Assembly: GCA_023614405.1 (NCBI GenBank)
Contig: CM042694.1
Span: 112,528,685 to 112,592,684 of the forward strand
DNA length: 64,000 bases
Source: Avena insularis
Lineage: Eukaryota; Streptophyta; Magnoliopsida; Poales; Poaceae
Direction of reading: 5' to 3'
Shown: positions 11,160-20,925 of the stretch, in pieces
Layout of the letters: every line of letters starts with the position of its first letter
Numbering within the stretch: position 1 is the stretch's first letter
Made by a program: the position numbers and the translations under genes
The notes under the pieces: model-generated
Seen by the model: only the letters and a program-made list of their open reading frames with translations
The model's database searches: none
Told to the model about the DNA's origin: nothing

Positions 11160-11383
11160 GTGACGCGTTTGGCGTCGCAGGACACACCATACCATGAGCA
11201 GACCGGGGTGTCCTGGATCCAGCTGGACAGGGCGGCTGGATCGACAAGGCTGGCCTTCCATGTCAGAAGGGCCTCCGCCTCCCGTAGCACCGCCTCGACA
11301 GTCGACGTTGCCGTGACTGTGGCCACTGCTAGGAGGAAGAGCGCGGCAGTGCCGGCGAGGCACGCGTGGGCTGCACTCGACAT
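11160..11383 (-). pseudogene. LRR receptor-like protein N-terminal fragment (signal peptide + LRRNT)
   Basis: An ATG at 11383 opens a frame with a hydrophobic signal peptide (GTAALFLLAVATVTATS) followed by the LRR N-terminal cap AEALLTWKASLVD and DTPVCSWYGVSCDAKRVT. Exactly after this the sequence enters the CACTA terminus at 11159, which truncates the protein before any LRR. The start context resembles that of the intact paralogue: both have a short ISxxxM stretch before the signal peptide, which supports the start chosen for that gene. About 85 bp of its cap region is duplicated at 9393-9478. Confidence 0.85.
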
Positions 11384-11643
11384 GTCCCCGAGTGAGATGG
11401 CTGAGTACGTACGAAAAACAACACTCGATACATATGCATGATAGCAAACCGTGTGGAACGCGTCTTTTTCGACGCATGCCGGCCGTCCACGGACGGCAAT
11501 ATAATGCACCGCTAGCGAGCGACAGGGGGAAGAACAAGACGGGTGGGTCAATGTCTGCTCACGCATAATCACAGTCACGGTTTATTCTTCCAAGCTGACT
11601 GCATGACCCACTTTCTCTCCGTTCTCTACTTTCTAATGAAAGT

Positions 11644-11669
11644 TGTGTGTGTGTGTGTCTCTCTCTCTA
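11644..11669. repeat. GT/CT microsatellite
   Basis: A (GT)n run changes directly into (CT)n. Confidence 0.85.
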
Positions 11670-11862
11670 AATTTAAAACATTTGTAAATTTTGAACAAAA
11701 AAACTAAATTGAGAACTGTTTGCATATATGAGTTCCTAGTGAAGAGAGTTTTTAAACAAGACTAGTATTGCACATATATATATATTAACACTATTTAAAC
11801 TTTAAAAACTTTATGAAACCTGTTGATTTTTCTTTGGACACGAACGAATTTCATCTATCTAG

Positions 11863-11975
11863 CTGTCTACATGAATCAATCTCCCAATGAAGATCTTCGG
11901 TGGAGCCTCCCAAAACTTGTTACCGGACAGATCAATGAGGCCAGGCATCAAGGAGAACATCGTATTGACGTGAGA
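11863..11975 (-). pseudogene. Short LRR fragment
   Basis: The complement reads MFSLMPGLIDLSGNKFWEAP, matching the LxxLxLxxN repeat signature (GLIDLSGNKF), and then runs to a stop near 11863. No neighbouring repeats are readable. It is probably a degraded piece of another RLP of the cluster. A chance match to a single LRR cannot be excluded. Confidence 0.4.
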
Positions 11976-12463
11976 AGAATCCTAGGATCACCTCTTGTAT
12001 TCAAGCCGAGCCAGAAGCCCCTGCCACCGGCCGACTGTAGAGGAGACGACAAACCGGATTGCTGCCGATCTCATTGGAACCCATGTAGTCTGGCCGATGC
12101 ACGCAGTGGCCGCCGTGACCCGCCGGCCTAGCTAGATTAGACCCAGGTCAATCCCTCTGCCACCGCGTTACTCCATGGAAGCAACACCTTAGATGTCGCT
12201 GCCGTGGAATTGCCTCACCCAATCTGCCATCCCCGAGCACCGCCACCATAGCGCCATCTCCACATCCCATCAACCACACGCGCTCCTCGCCTTGAATCTC
12301 TGCCCCGACACACAGCCGCCGCGTGCCTCCTCAGCCCTGTTCCTTAGGCGAGACGGGTGCCGCCACTGCCGACGGCAGCAGCGGCCAGAGGGAGGTGGTG
12401 CTGGCAAGGTTCTTTTTTGGGGTGCTCCGGTGCCACCCGAGCGGGGCGACACAGGAGGGAGGG
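11976..12463. other. Intergenic, GC-rich, nothing recognised
   Basis: A Pro/Ala/Arg-rich stretch with open frames on both strands (12193-12514) has no recognisable motif. It lies upstream of the LRR-RLP gene and could contain distal promoter sequence. Confidence 0.35.
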
Positions 12464-12527
12464 TGGGATTTGTCATCAAATATTTCATATAAAAATTTAA
12501 GTCAACTAATTTAGGTAGGAGGGAGTA
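12464..12527. mobile_element. Possible Stowaway-type MITE remnant
   Basis: The segment ending TAGGTAGGAGGGAGTA contains ATAAAAATTTAAGTCAACTA, resembling the core and right TIR of grass Stowaway (Tc1/Mariner) elements. The left TIR is not intact, so this is called a remnant. Confidence 0.35.
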
Positions 12528-12530
12528 CCT

Positions 12531-12551
12531 CATTATATATATATATATATT
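12531..12551. repeat. AT microsatellite
   Basis: A run of AT dinucleotides about 200 bp upstream of the RLP start codon. Confidence 0.8.
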
Positions 12552-12701
12552 TTTTTTCAACAAGTACCTCATTACATATTTTCTACTGGGTCAAAGGGAG
12601 ATAATTAAGCCTGGGCAAACTTGACCAGGCCCGTGTGTTCTTCCTCCTGTCGCGAGCAGTGCCTTGCCGCACGCGGACAGCCGGCATGTTTCGAAGCGAC
12701 C

Positions 12702-12709
12702 ATATATAC
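12702..12709 (+). promoter_or_regulatory. Candidate TATA box of the LRR-RLP gene
   Basis: ATATATAC lies 43 bp upstream of the chosen ATG (12752). If used, it would give a very short leader. This is inferred from spacing and sequence only. Confidence 0.3.
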
Positions 12710-12751
12710 ATCGAGTTTCTTCCTACCAACTCAACCATCTCACCAAGAAAG

Positions 12752-14446
12752 ATGATACCACCAGCCCACTGGCACCTCCCCCAAGCTGCCGCGCTCTTCC
12801 TCCTACTGGTCACTGTCCAAGCGACGACAATCGCAACCATGGTGTCCACGGAGGCCGATGCCCTTCTCGCATGGAAGGCCAGCCTCGTCGACGCAGCCGG
12901 GCTGTCCAGCTGGATCAAGTCCATGCCGGTCTGCTCGTGGTACGGCGTGTCCTGTGACGCCGAACACGTGACGTCGCTAAGCCTTGCGGGTCTCGATCTC
13001 TCCGGCGAGCTCCGCTGGTTAGACATCGGGGCGCTCCAGGCGCTCACCATGTTGGACCTCAGCCGCAACAAACTTGCCGGTGACATCCCAGCCAGCATCT
13101 CGTGGCTGCCCTCTCTCCGCATACTCGACCTCAGCAGCAACAGGCTAAATGGCTCCATCCCACCGCAGCTCGGCGGCATGCGTAGCCTTGTCTACCTCGT
13201 CCTATCCAACAACAGTCTCGGCGGGGACATTCCGCAGCAGCTCTGCGTGCTCCATGCTCTAGAGTTGATGGACCTGTCCAACAACCGGCTCACTGGTGTT
13301 CTCCTGGACTGCCTGTGCCAGCTCCCCATCCTGCACTTCATGGGCCTGTCAAACAATTGGCTCACAGGGGGGCTGTCAAACTGCTGGTGGAACCTCCAGA
13401 ATCTGCTGTACATGGACCTGTCTAACAACTGCTTCTCAGGCGAAATCCCCGTGGCTACGGCAAGCAACCGCTACTGCAATCTCAGGTCGCTTTACCTCGC
13501 CGGAAATGGCTTCACCGGTTCCTTCCCGCCGGTCCTACATAGTTGCGCCTTACTGGCCACCCTAGACATCAGGAACAACCGTTTCTCTGGTGCTATCCCG
13601 GCGTGGATCGGGAGTGCCATCCCATTCTTGAGAATCCTTAGCCTCAGATCAAACAACTTCACCGGAGAAATTCCTCCCGGGTTATCCCAGCTTTCAAATC
13701 TCCAGCTGCTAGACGTGGCACACAATAGCCTGACAGGATCAATTCCAGCAGCCCTCGGCAACTTGACCTACATGAGGAATCAAAAAGGTTGGATGATTCC
13801 CCGGGAGCCGGAGTACCCTGATAGAATCAACATAACATGGAAGAACCAGCAGTTGGTTTTTGAGAGTACGGCATGGTTATTAACCGGCATCGATTTATCG
13901 AGCAATTTGTTGTCCCAATGCATCCCCGGCGAGTTAACCAACCTCCAGGGCCTCATGTTTCTAAACCTATCAAGAAACCATCTTTCATGTGGCATTCCTG
14001 AAAACATTGGTAGTTTGAATTTTATTGAGTCCCTTGATCTATCATCTAATGAACTTTCAGGAGCAATTCCTCCACGAATCTCCAACTTATCGAAGCTCAG
14101 CGCGTTGAATATCTCGAACAATCATTTGTCAGGCCAAATACCTTTCGGGAGTCAGATCCAGACCCTAACTGACCCATCCATCTACTCTAACAATTCTGGG
14201 CTTTGTGGATTCCCTCTCGACAATATGTGTGTAGATACTTCGCTTACACCGTATAGGAGAAATGAACAGGATGGTAGAAATGGTGAAGGGCAAGACCAGT
14301 GGCTGTATTATTTTGTGATTGTTGGGATTGTTTTTGGTTTTTCGCTATGGTTCGCTTTGCTCTTTGCAATCGAGACCTGGAGACGTGGCTTTCACTTCTT
14401 TGTAGATGTCATTCATTGTAAGATTATGAAGGATATACCACATTAG
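12752..14446 (+). CDS. LRR receptor-like protein (RLP, no kinase domain)
   Basis: This is an intact single-exon gene of 564 codons. The ATG at 12752 is preferred over upstream GTG/ATG options because it opens directly into a signal peptide (QAAALFLLLVTVQATTIA); a paralogous fragment starts at the same place. Next come the LRR N-terminal cap (VCSWYGVSCD), about 11 extracellular LRRs of the IPxxLGxLxxLxxLDLSxN type, an island region around residues 344-378, four more LRRs, a GLCGFPL C-cap, and a transmembrane helix at about 517-540 (WLYYFVIVGIVFGFSLWF). The cytoplasmic tail is about 24 residues and basic, with no kinase. RLPs of this design sit in the plasma membrane, bind extracellular ligands and signal through partner kinases (SOBIR1/BAK1 type); many act in pathogen perception. 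The ligand cannot be told from sequence. Confidence 0.92.
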   Translation: MIPPAHWHLPQAAALFLLLVTVQATTIATMVSTEADALLAWKASLVDAAGLSSWIKSMPVCSWYGVSCDAEHVTSLSLAGLDLSGELRWLDIGALQALTMLDLSRNKLAGDIPASISWLPSLRILDLSSNRLNGSIPPQLGGMRSLVYLVLSNNSLGGDIPQQLCVLHALELMDLSNNRLTGVLLDCLCQLPILHFMGLSNNWLTGGLSNCWWNLQNLLYMDLSNNCFSGEIPVATASNRYCNLRSLYLAGNGFTGSFPPVLHSCALLATLDIRNNRFSGAIPAWIGSAIPFLRILSLRSNNFTGEIPPGLSQLSNLQLLDVAHNSLTGSIPAALGNLTYMRNQKGWMIPREPEYPDRINITWKNQQLVFESTAWLLTGIDLSSNLLSQCIPGELTNLQGLMFLNLSRNHLSCGIPENIGSLNFIESLDLSSNELSGAIPPRISNLSKLSALNISNNHLSGQIPFGSQIQTLTDPSIYSNNSGLCGFPLDNMCVDTSLTPYRRNEQDGRNGEGQDQWLYYFVIVGIVFGFSLWFALLFAIETWRRGFHFFVDVIHCKIMKDIPH

Positions 14447-15123
14447 TTATGTTTTATGCTTTGTTACACCAATAGAGGGTTAATAATGGAGCAATTTCCC
14501 CTAAAAAATATCCCCTTTGTTATGGATTATGATGAATCCGTAACAGATTGTCTAACTAGCTCTTTTGCCTATTTTGAAGGTTGTACAACAAACTTTGGTT
14601 TGCTTGCTAGGATCGTGGCTGCACTAGACTGTTACAAATAAGTACAGTAGTCAGTAGGCCGTAGTTAACTAGGATTAAGACTCTCTCGGTCAGCACCTAC
14701 TGCGGCCGCCTAAAGACTGTCACCGACGTGCTCCATGATGTGGGCCATCTCGTGTACGACCATCGACCTCTCGCATGTCCATGAATCTACGCTGATGTAC
14801 GCCAAGGGGTGAGGGGGCTCTGTACTGTTGTGACACGAATTTCAGTTAAACCGCAAGTCAACACAATTTTGCTCAAGATCCTACCATGAGCACAACGTAC
14901 CACCTCAAGATCCTACCATGGCCCACCAATGGCCCCAGTGCAACTCCCAATGGCACCCATGATGATTGTGTCCCGTGAGAGATCGCAAACCTCGGTCATC
15001 TTGCCGGCATGCTACACGTGGTGCAAGAGGGCCCGACAGGTCCCCCATAACGCACCATCGATCCCCATGGCCACCCAGTTCCCAATAAGATTACGCTATA
15101 CCAGAACATCCTAAATAATCCCT
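14447..15123. other. 3' flank of RLP gene; one HExxH-containing shard
   Basis: There is no complete gene. On the minus strand at 14710-14830 a 39-codon frame ends MVVHEMAHIMEHVGDSL before a stop. HEMAH fits the HExxH zinc-peptidase signature, but the piece is too short to assign. A short repeat, TCAAGATCCTACCATG, occurs twice at about 14873-14922. Confidence 0.35.
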
Positions 15124-16423
15124 CGCTACTAGGGAAAACCCTACTCGAGGCGCACCAGAAAGGCTATTCGAGGCGCATATGGGATGCGTCTCGAGGCTTG
15201 CGCTGCTAGTATTTTTTTACTCGAGGCGCATCTGATATACGCCTTGTATACCCTAGATATGCGAGGCGCATATCGATATATATATGCTACTCAGATGCGC
15301 CTCGAGTATGTCTAAAAGATGTGCCTTGAGTATGTCTGAAAGATGCGCCTCTAATAGCTTTATAGATGCCCATCGAATAGCATTTTCGAATTTCAAATTT
15401 ACTCGTGGCACCGCCGCTGTAAAAATGCAAAAAACACCCTCGTTTTGAATTGCAAAAGCAATTGAGTCCGCACATCGCCACCGTCGTGTCGCCTCGGTGG
15501 AGCATGGTGGTTGTGGCCGCGGCCACAACCTACCACCGCAGGGAGGTGCGGGAGGCCATGGCCGCGCTAGTTCTCGAGCGAGAGGTGTCAGGCCGAGGAG
15601 GATGAGGTGGCGGCGGTAGCCGGAGGAGGAGGAGGTGTAAGCCGGAGGAGGATGTGGCGGCCGGAGGAAGAGGTCATCGTCGTTGTCACTGCAAGGAGGA
15701 GGAGGAGGGCCGGAGCAAGGAGGCTAGAGAGAGAGAGGAGAAGGAGAAGGAGAAGGAGAAGAGGAGGAGAAGGGGAGGAGATGGAGAACAAGGAGAATGA
15801 GATGAGAAGGAGAAGAATGAGAGGGAAAAGGAGAGCGGTAGGTGGCTGGTCAAATTCGAATTTCGAATCCTGCCCAAAAGGTGGAGAGAAGTGAGTGGTT
15901 CTAGGTGACTCCATGTGCCAAAAAGTGAAAAAGGTATTGCCAGAATACTCGAGACTCATGCCATACAAGATGCGCCTTATATAATTTTAAAATAATCGAG
16001 ACGCACATGCTCAATATGCGCCTCCAATATCCAAAAATACACAAGGCGCTTATGTGCGTATGCGCCTCCAGTATTGAGGCACCCTTACTCGAGGCGCATG
16101 TAACAGTGATGCGCCTCCAATATTGAAAAATACTCAAGGTGCATATTAGGTGGTGCGCCTCCTATATTTGGGCACTTACCACCACTGGGCTCACCCTGAA
16201 CTACTCGAGGCGCATATGGAGCAGATGCGCCTCGAGTAAGGGGGGCAGCCAGATCTGATCCGTACATGCAATATAGGAGACGCATCCCTCAAGGATGCGC
16301 CTCTAGTATTAATATATAGAAGACGCACCGTTTAGACATGCGCCTTGTATATTTAGTGGAGGCGCATCTTTTTTGGATTCGCCTCCTATAAGCATGTCTC
16401 CTATAGGCTTTTCCGTAGTAGTG
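15124..16423. mobile_element. Small CACTA-like element (1.3 kb, non-autonomous)
   Basis: The left end CGCTACTAGGGAAAACCC and the complement of the right end, CACTACTACGGAAAAGCC, form imperfect TIRs. The flanks are CCT and CCC, an imperfect 3-bp duplication. Both sides contain many copies of CTCGAGGCGCAT and ATGCGCCTCGAGTA in both orientations, a subterminal array built on an XhoI-like palindrome. The centre (15590-15890) is purine-rich GGAGGAGGA sequence with spurious open frames. No transposase is present. Confidence 0.7.
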
Positions 16424-16581
16424 CCCATAGAGATTACTCGAAGCTCCCAACCCACTGGCCAAGACGCCACATAAATCCTAGGTCTGACGAGGGAGATATG
16501 ATGAAAACAAGGCGCATTGAGGCATTCTAGCGGAAATAGCAAAGATATGACTCTCAGTGGCATATGTGTAATAAAGGGACA

Positions 16582-16693
16582 CTATCCCGGTGTGGATCGG
16601 GAGCGCCATCCCGTTCTTGAGAATACTTAGCCTCGGATCAAACAACTTCACTGGAGAAATTTGTCCCGGGTTATCTTAGCTTTCAAATCTCCA
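16582..16693 (+). pseudogene. LRR-RLP gene fragment (112 bp)
   Basis: This segment is nearly identical to 13585-13696 of the intact RLP gene (IPAWIGSAIPFLRILSL... region), with about a dozen differences including one that introduces a stop (TTATCTTAG for TTATCCCAG). Nothing of the gene flanks it on either side. It lies about 160 bp beyond the small CACTA-like element. Confidence 0.85.
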
Positions 16694-17095
16694 TCATATC
16701 ATCCTAGGAAGCACCGCCATGAGGAAGGTATCCCCATATCATGGAAGCCGAGGAGCAAGGAACATGAACCCTAGGAGTGAGGAGCAAGGACACGACGGCC
16801 AAGAGCACGGCGTGTCACCTCAAGATCCTACAATCTGGGCGCAAGAACCATTGAAGACGAAAGAACAAGAACAGAGAAGTACAACATTATAATAGCTCCT
16901 AGTGAACATTCAGTTGTTCCAAACCAGTTAGCAAGAATCGGCAGATATAGTACACATCAATCAGTTACTGGATTGTACTCTTTTTATCAAGAACAGCACA
17001 AGAAAAATGTTAGAATTCCGAAAGTATCAAAATGAGAAGAGGATACACTGGGTAGACAAACAGCTTGAAATATTCAGTAGGGAGGGATAATTCAG

Positions 17096-17358
17096 ATGGA
17101 TTGAATACGATTAAAGAAATAGTGTTACAGTTTGATTGTGTAGTGCCCAAACCAGAGTTTTTTCGCAAGCTAAAACTGCACTGGTTCAAACAGCAAATTT
17201 GAATTTTGCGAACCGTAGGCAGCATGCAAATGGATTGACTACAATTGAAGAAACAGTGTTACAGTTTGATTGTGTAGCGCCTAAATCAGAGTTTTTTCCG
17301 CAAGCTAAAACTGCACTGCTTCAAACAAAAAATTTGAACGTTGCGAACAGTAGGCTGC
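17096..17358. repeat. Tandem duplication, ~134-bp unit
   Basis: The blocks ATGGATTGA(A/C)TAC, GTGTTACAGTTTGATTGTGT and CAAGCTAAAACTGCACTG recur in the same order at 17096 and 17230. Divergence is about 15%. Confidence 0.85.
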
Positions 17359-17576
17359 AACTCTTACAACAGTACTCTGTAGCTGCAAATTGCATGCAAG
17401 AAACAGAATATTTACACATGCATACTTCATGGTTCATGCCTTACCGAATTAGCAAGAATGCAAGCTAATGTCACTGTTATTCTGAAGAATAATGTCAGGA
17501 GATCAACCAAGTGAACAAGTAAACTCTTGTACATGTACTGAAAGAAGAATATATGAATTAGCCTACTGGGACAAAA

Positions 17577-17690
17577 TTATACATATTATCATACTTCATA
17601 CGGATGCACGAAACTCATTATCTGTGTAGTAGTAGTAGTATCATCCATGTTTAACAATTATACATATTATCATACTTCATACGGATGCGC
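17577..17690. repeat. Direct repeat, TACATATTATCATACTTCAT
   Basis: A block of about 30 bp ending in CGGATGC occurs at about 17578 and again at about 17660, separated by a TAG microsatellite. Confidence 0.75.
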
Positions 17691-17892
17691 ACACGAACAT
17701 GAGCAGGAAATAGTACAATAACAAATATACAGTGCCTTATTCAATCAGTCACACAAAAGGCAAACAAGCCACACAAGAACTAGCACAACAGAACATATAC
17801 CTTTGTCAGTCACAGCATGCACGGTGAGTTGATAGTAAATCAAACAAAACAAGAACTGGGTACATAGTTGTGCTGGAAACCATCTGACCAGC

Positions 17893-17920
17893 TTATACAT
17901 CCCTGGAACCCTCGTCTGGA
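17893..17920 (-). other. Possible terminal coding exon of the DUF4220 gene
   Basis: The main exon of the minus-strand gene ends at a strong donor (CAG|GTAACA at 18030/18029). About 109 bp downstream, a pyrimidine-rich TTTTCTTTTCATAAAAGCAG acceptor would add nine codons ending at TAA (17893-17895) in phase. Splicing would replace the last codon and immediate stop of the unspliced frame. Inferred from splice signals only. Confidence 0.4.
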
Positions 17921-18025
17921 CTGCTTTTATGAAAAGAAAAGAAAAAGTGAAAAGAAGATCATCGGTCAAGCACATCAGACTAACAGAAGAGATAAATAAA
18001 ATAAATGACCGAGGAGGAGCAGCTG

Positions 18026-19954
18026 TTACCTGACATAGAAGGCGTATGCCTGCCTCACATCTGTGTTTCCAATAGTATCAGCATTGGCAATTTGGATTCT
18101 CCAACTCTGGGACTCACCAATGCCGTAGTGGGCCATGAGCAGCCAGACCAAGGTGATGAGCTCCCCTCCTGTGCTGAGCCGTGCTATGTGCATCTCCACC
18201 CTCGTCGACTTGCCCGCCGCGTATATGAGCATCCTTGTCCACATGTATACCAACTCTTCGAGTGCTTCCTTGCTTGGCTCGGGCATCCTCTTCTTATCCA
18301 GGAAGTCCAGGAAATCAATCTTTTCGGGTTCTTGATATCTCTCCAGTGCTGCAGCTGCGCTAGCAGCGAGCGGCAGCATTGAAGGGTGGGTGACCAAAAG
18401 GTACATCATGTAGTTGGATAGTTTCCTACATACTTCCACCATCCCCAGATCAGGTATCTCTGCTGCTGCAGCAGCAGCTGCTGATGTGCTTGCCTCCATG
18501 TCTGGAGGCGGAAGAGATGAGTATTTGCTCAAGTGTGCCTCACTCACAAAATGCAACCACACAAGAACCATACCAAAATCTGCAACCATAAGAACTTGGG
18601 TTTCTTCCAACAGTCGACCAAGGTTTGGCCATTCTCGGGGTCCCTTGTGTCCTGGTCCAATGGACATTTCAGCTTGTAAGAGAATAATCTCCTTCACAAC
18701 ATACTCCAGCATCATCTTATCTACATCCACGTTTTCGGTGTCTAACATCTTGCTCATCCAAAATATCTTGTTCCTTTTAACACCAAACCAATCAGCAGAT
18801 AACCTCTTGACCAAGGCCATCAGTCGCTGACTGAATGTTCTTGCTTTTTGCACGTTGCTGCCAGTACTCAACCACCGCACCAAGCTGTACTGTCCCATCG
18901 ACTTCGGCCACCACTGCTTCTTCTCTGGCCATCCAATATCACTAGATAAAATAAACCAGGTCAATTTGGCGAGCATATCCCACTTTTGAACGTTCAACCA
19001 CGCCCATGTCCATGGTGACATCATCCAAGCCAACACTGCACAAATCTCTATTAGGAATCCCCCAATAAATAGTGCATAGGTGATTGCAATGTCCGCTTGG
19101 CTATATTTCTGTTTCTCATCCATGATGAAGAGCGCAAAAGCAACAACAACAAAGACCTGAGATATGCATCTGAGTATGATGATGCTCATTGTTCTGAGCA
19201 CGAGAGCCTTGGTGTATAAATCGTCATAAAACACACCAAGCGCAATACTCACCATCTTGGGCATCTTGGAGTCCTGTATACGCAGCCGCCCAATGGTAAA
19301 TAGGCTTCTCCCTGAAAATATATCATAGACTTTTGGCATTGAATGTAGAGCTTCACAAACAATGTTATCATAGCCATCGCCGTTGATGTCTTGAGGCAAA
19401 CGGTTCTTGTAGCGACCTCCTGTTGAGCTCTCAAGGTCTTTAAGGCTTCCACACTTGAGAGACCAGATTCTTTCTCCATACTTTATAACTCCAGCAGAGA
19501 ACACAAAGATACCTGAAACTAACAGATCAACACTGTGTCTTCCAATGGACTTCCAGAAAACATATATAGCCAGGACAATTTGCACAACCACATTCAACAA
19601 ATGCCTCAACCACAAGTTGTTATCCTCCATGGCAAAAGCAGTAATAGTGTCCTGCCCACCAAGATGTATGAGGAGAAATGGTGCCCAAAAGAAAGCTAAC
19701 GCATGTGTTCTCTTTGGTATGTCCCTCTCAAGTGTGATATCCTCATGTTTGGAGAGATAGCCAAGGGCATAAACTGCTACCAAGTCTGCCCCTAAGTAAG
19801 CTGCCCAAATGGAGAGCCTTAAGAACCCACTTGTGGTATGACACCGAAGCCTACCAGTAAAGAAGAGGAACAATTGCAGTGTGAAGCTAAGGAACACAAG
19901 TAGCTGAATTTCCCAGTCATTAAATAGTTTGGTCACACTACCCATTGCATCCAT
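18026..19954 (-). CDS. DUF4220/DUF594 domain membrane protein
   Basis: A long intact frame of 642 codons starts at the ATG at 19954 (MDAMGSVTKLF), chosen over the ORF's upstream in-frame Met because family members begin just before the first membrane helix. A putative 3' splice acceptor also lies at 19978, in the leader. About five hydrophobic helices fill the first 150 residues (IQLLVFLSFTLQLFLFFTG first) and two or three more lie at about 250-320, the DUF4220 region. The C-terminal part carries the DUF594 signature around GGELITLVWLLMAH. An alanine run (about eight residues) near position 490 is probably length-variable. The family is expanded in grasses, often clustered; its biochemical function is unknown, and a membrane location is inferred. 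The frame may be extended by a short spliced exon. Confidence 0.9.
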   Translation of the reverse strand: MDAMGSVTKLFNDWEIQLLVFLSFTLQLFLFFTGRLRCHTTSGFLRLSIWAAYLGADLVAVYALGYLSKHEDITLERDIPKRTHALAFFWAPFLLIHLGGQDTITAFAMEDNNLWLRHLLNVVVQIVLAIYVFWKSIGRHSVDLLVSGIFVFSAGVIKYGERIWSLKCGSLKDLESSTGGRYKNRLPQDINGDGYDNIVCEALHSMPKVYDIFSGRSLFTIGRLRIQDSKMPKMVSIALGVFYDDLYTKALVLRTMSIIILRCISQVFVVVAFALFIMDEKQKYSQADIAITYALFIGGFLIEICAVLAWMMSPWTWAWLNVQKWDMLAKLTWFILSSDIGWPEKKQWWPKSMGQYSLVRWLSTGSNVQKARTFSQRLMALVKRLSADWFGVKRNKIFWMSKMLDTENVDVDKMMLEYVVKEIILLQAEMSIGPGHKGPREWPNLGRLLEETQVLMVADFGMVLVWLHFVSEAHLSKYSSLPPPDMEASTSAAAAAAAEIPDLGMVEVCRKLSNYMMYLLVTHPSMLPLAASAAAALERYQEPEKIDFLDFLDKKRMPEPSKEALEELVYMWTRMLIYAAGKSTRVEMHIARLSTGGELITLVWLLMAHYGIGESQSWRIQIANADTIGNTDVRQAYAFYVR

Positions 19955-20925
19955 GCTAGATTCCAATGTCTGGTCACCTAATGGATACAACAAGTTAAAT
20001 ATATTCAGACCACATTACAGAAAGTAACATAATCTCCAAATACAAATAGAAGTCATCCATTTCGTATTTATGCATGCATGATGGGCAATTAGCCAAATTA
20101 TGTATAATCCACCCAAGGAAATTGATAACAAGTCAGCATAAGTCAGGAACTTTCGATAGGAAATAAAATATATATCAGGCCGATAACTAATATGAAAGAA
20201 AAAAAGAGTGGGGCCTTGGTAGTTTGTGGTTGAAATGTTGTGTAGTTCCATCCAGTATTATGGTCAATGTCCTGATTAAGCTAGAAGCTAATTAAGATGC
20301 CTACACTTTGTGTCTTGGGAAAAATGGATGAGAAAATGAGAGGTACCTTTCAAGCTTTAGCGAGAGAACTAATATCCCATTGAATTTTAGAAGCAGAAGT
20401 TAGTTAGAAATGGAGTAAAAGCACAAACTAAAATATGGGAGCATACCTTCGACTACCTGGATAGTGGCTTCGAATGCTTCCAGCCCTCTAGATATGAGTT
20501 TTCTAACTACTTGTGGTATGTGAAACCTGCATTGTTTGTTGACGTGCGTAGCAGTTGCAATCTGTTCCTTTTGTAGGAGCTAGCACATGTGTAAAGAAGC
20601 ACTAGATCTCTCATGATAGTACTGTTCTTTCATACATTTCTTGCAAGGAGAGCAAAGTGAAAAGGGAGATGCTTTCTACTTCTTAGCAGAATTCGATTTT
20701 TTTTGTTAGATCAGGAGGAATTGATGCGCAGGACACACAGGCTACTAGTAGAATGCATCTACTTTTATGACCCAGTCACCCAGGTGCTCCTACTGCTACA
20801 CTGCGGTCCAGTCCTATGTGCTAAATTCCCACACCAAAACTTTAATCTTCTTGCAGCAATGGTGTCCTATGTTAAAGTGCAAGGACCATCCGGTGCTGGA
20901 CGAGAATGCTCATGCTTTTTAAGGG
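19955..20925. other. 5' region of the DUF4220 gene
   Basis: On the minus strand a TATCCATTAG acceptor at 19978 and candidate donors (AAAG|GTACCT near 20345, GAAG|GTATGC near 20446) suggest a 5' UTR intron of about 370-470 bp. Promoter sequence should lie beyond about 20460. No other gene is seen. Confidence 0.4.

Larger units (their letters stand above)
16694..17892. other. Intergenic between RLP fragment and DUF4220 gene
   Basis: No gene is recognised. The interval contains the 134-bp tandem duplication and the 80-bp-spaced repeat listed separately, and a TAGTAGTAG microsatellite near 17627. The part adjacent to 17892 is probably the 3' UTR of the minus-strand gene. Confidence 0.4.

Noticed and set aside
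12635..12751. Upstream GTG/ATG start for the LRR-RLP, adding 39 residues
   Set aside because: It would place a basic, non-hydrophobic stretch before the signal peptide; the paralogous fragment begins at the equivalent of 12752.
15588..15968. Ser/Leu-rich and Arg/Glu-rich open frames of 63-126 codons
   Set aside because: These are translations of a purine-rich GGAGGA simple sequence inside a CACTA-like element.
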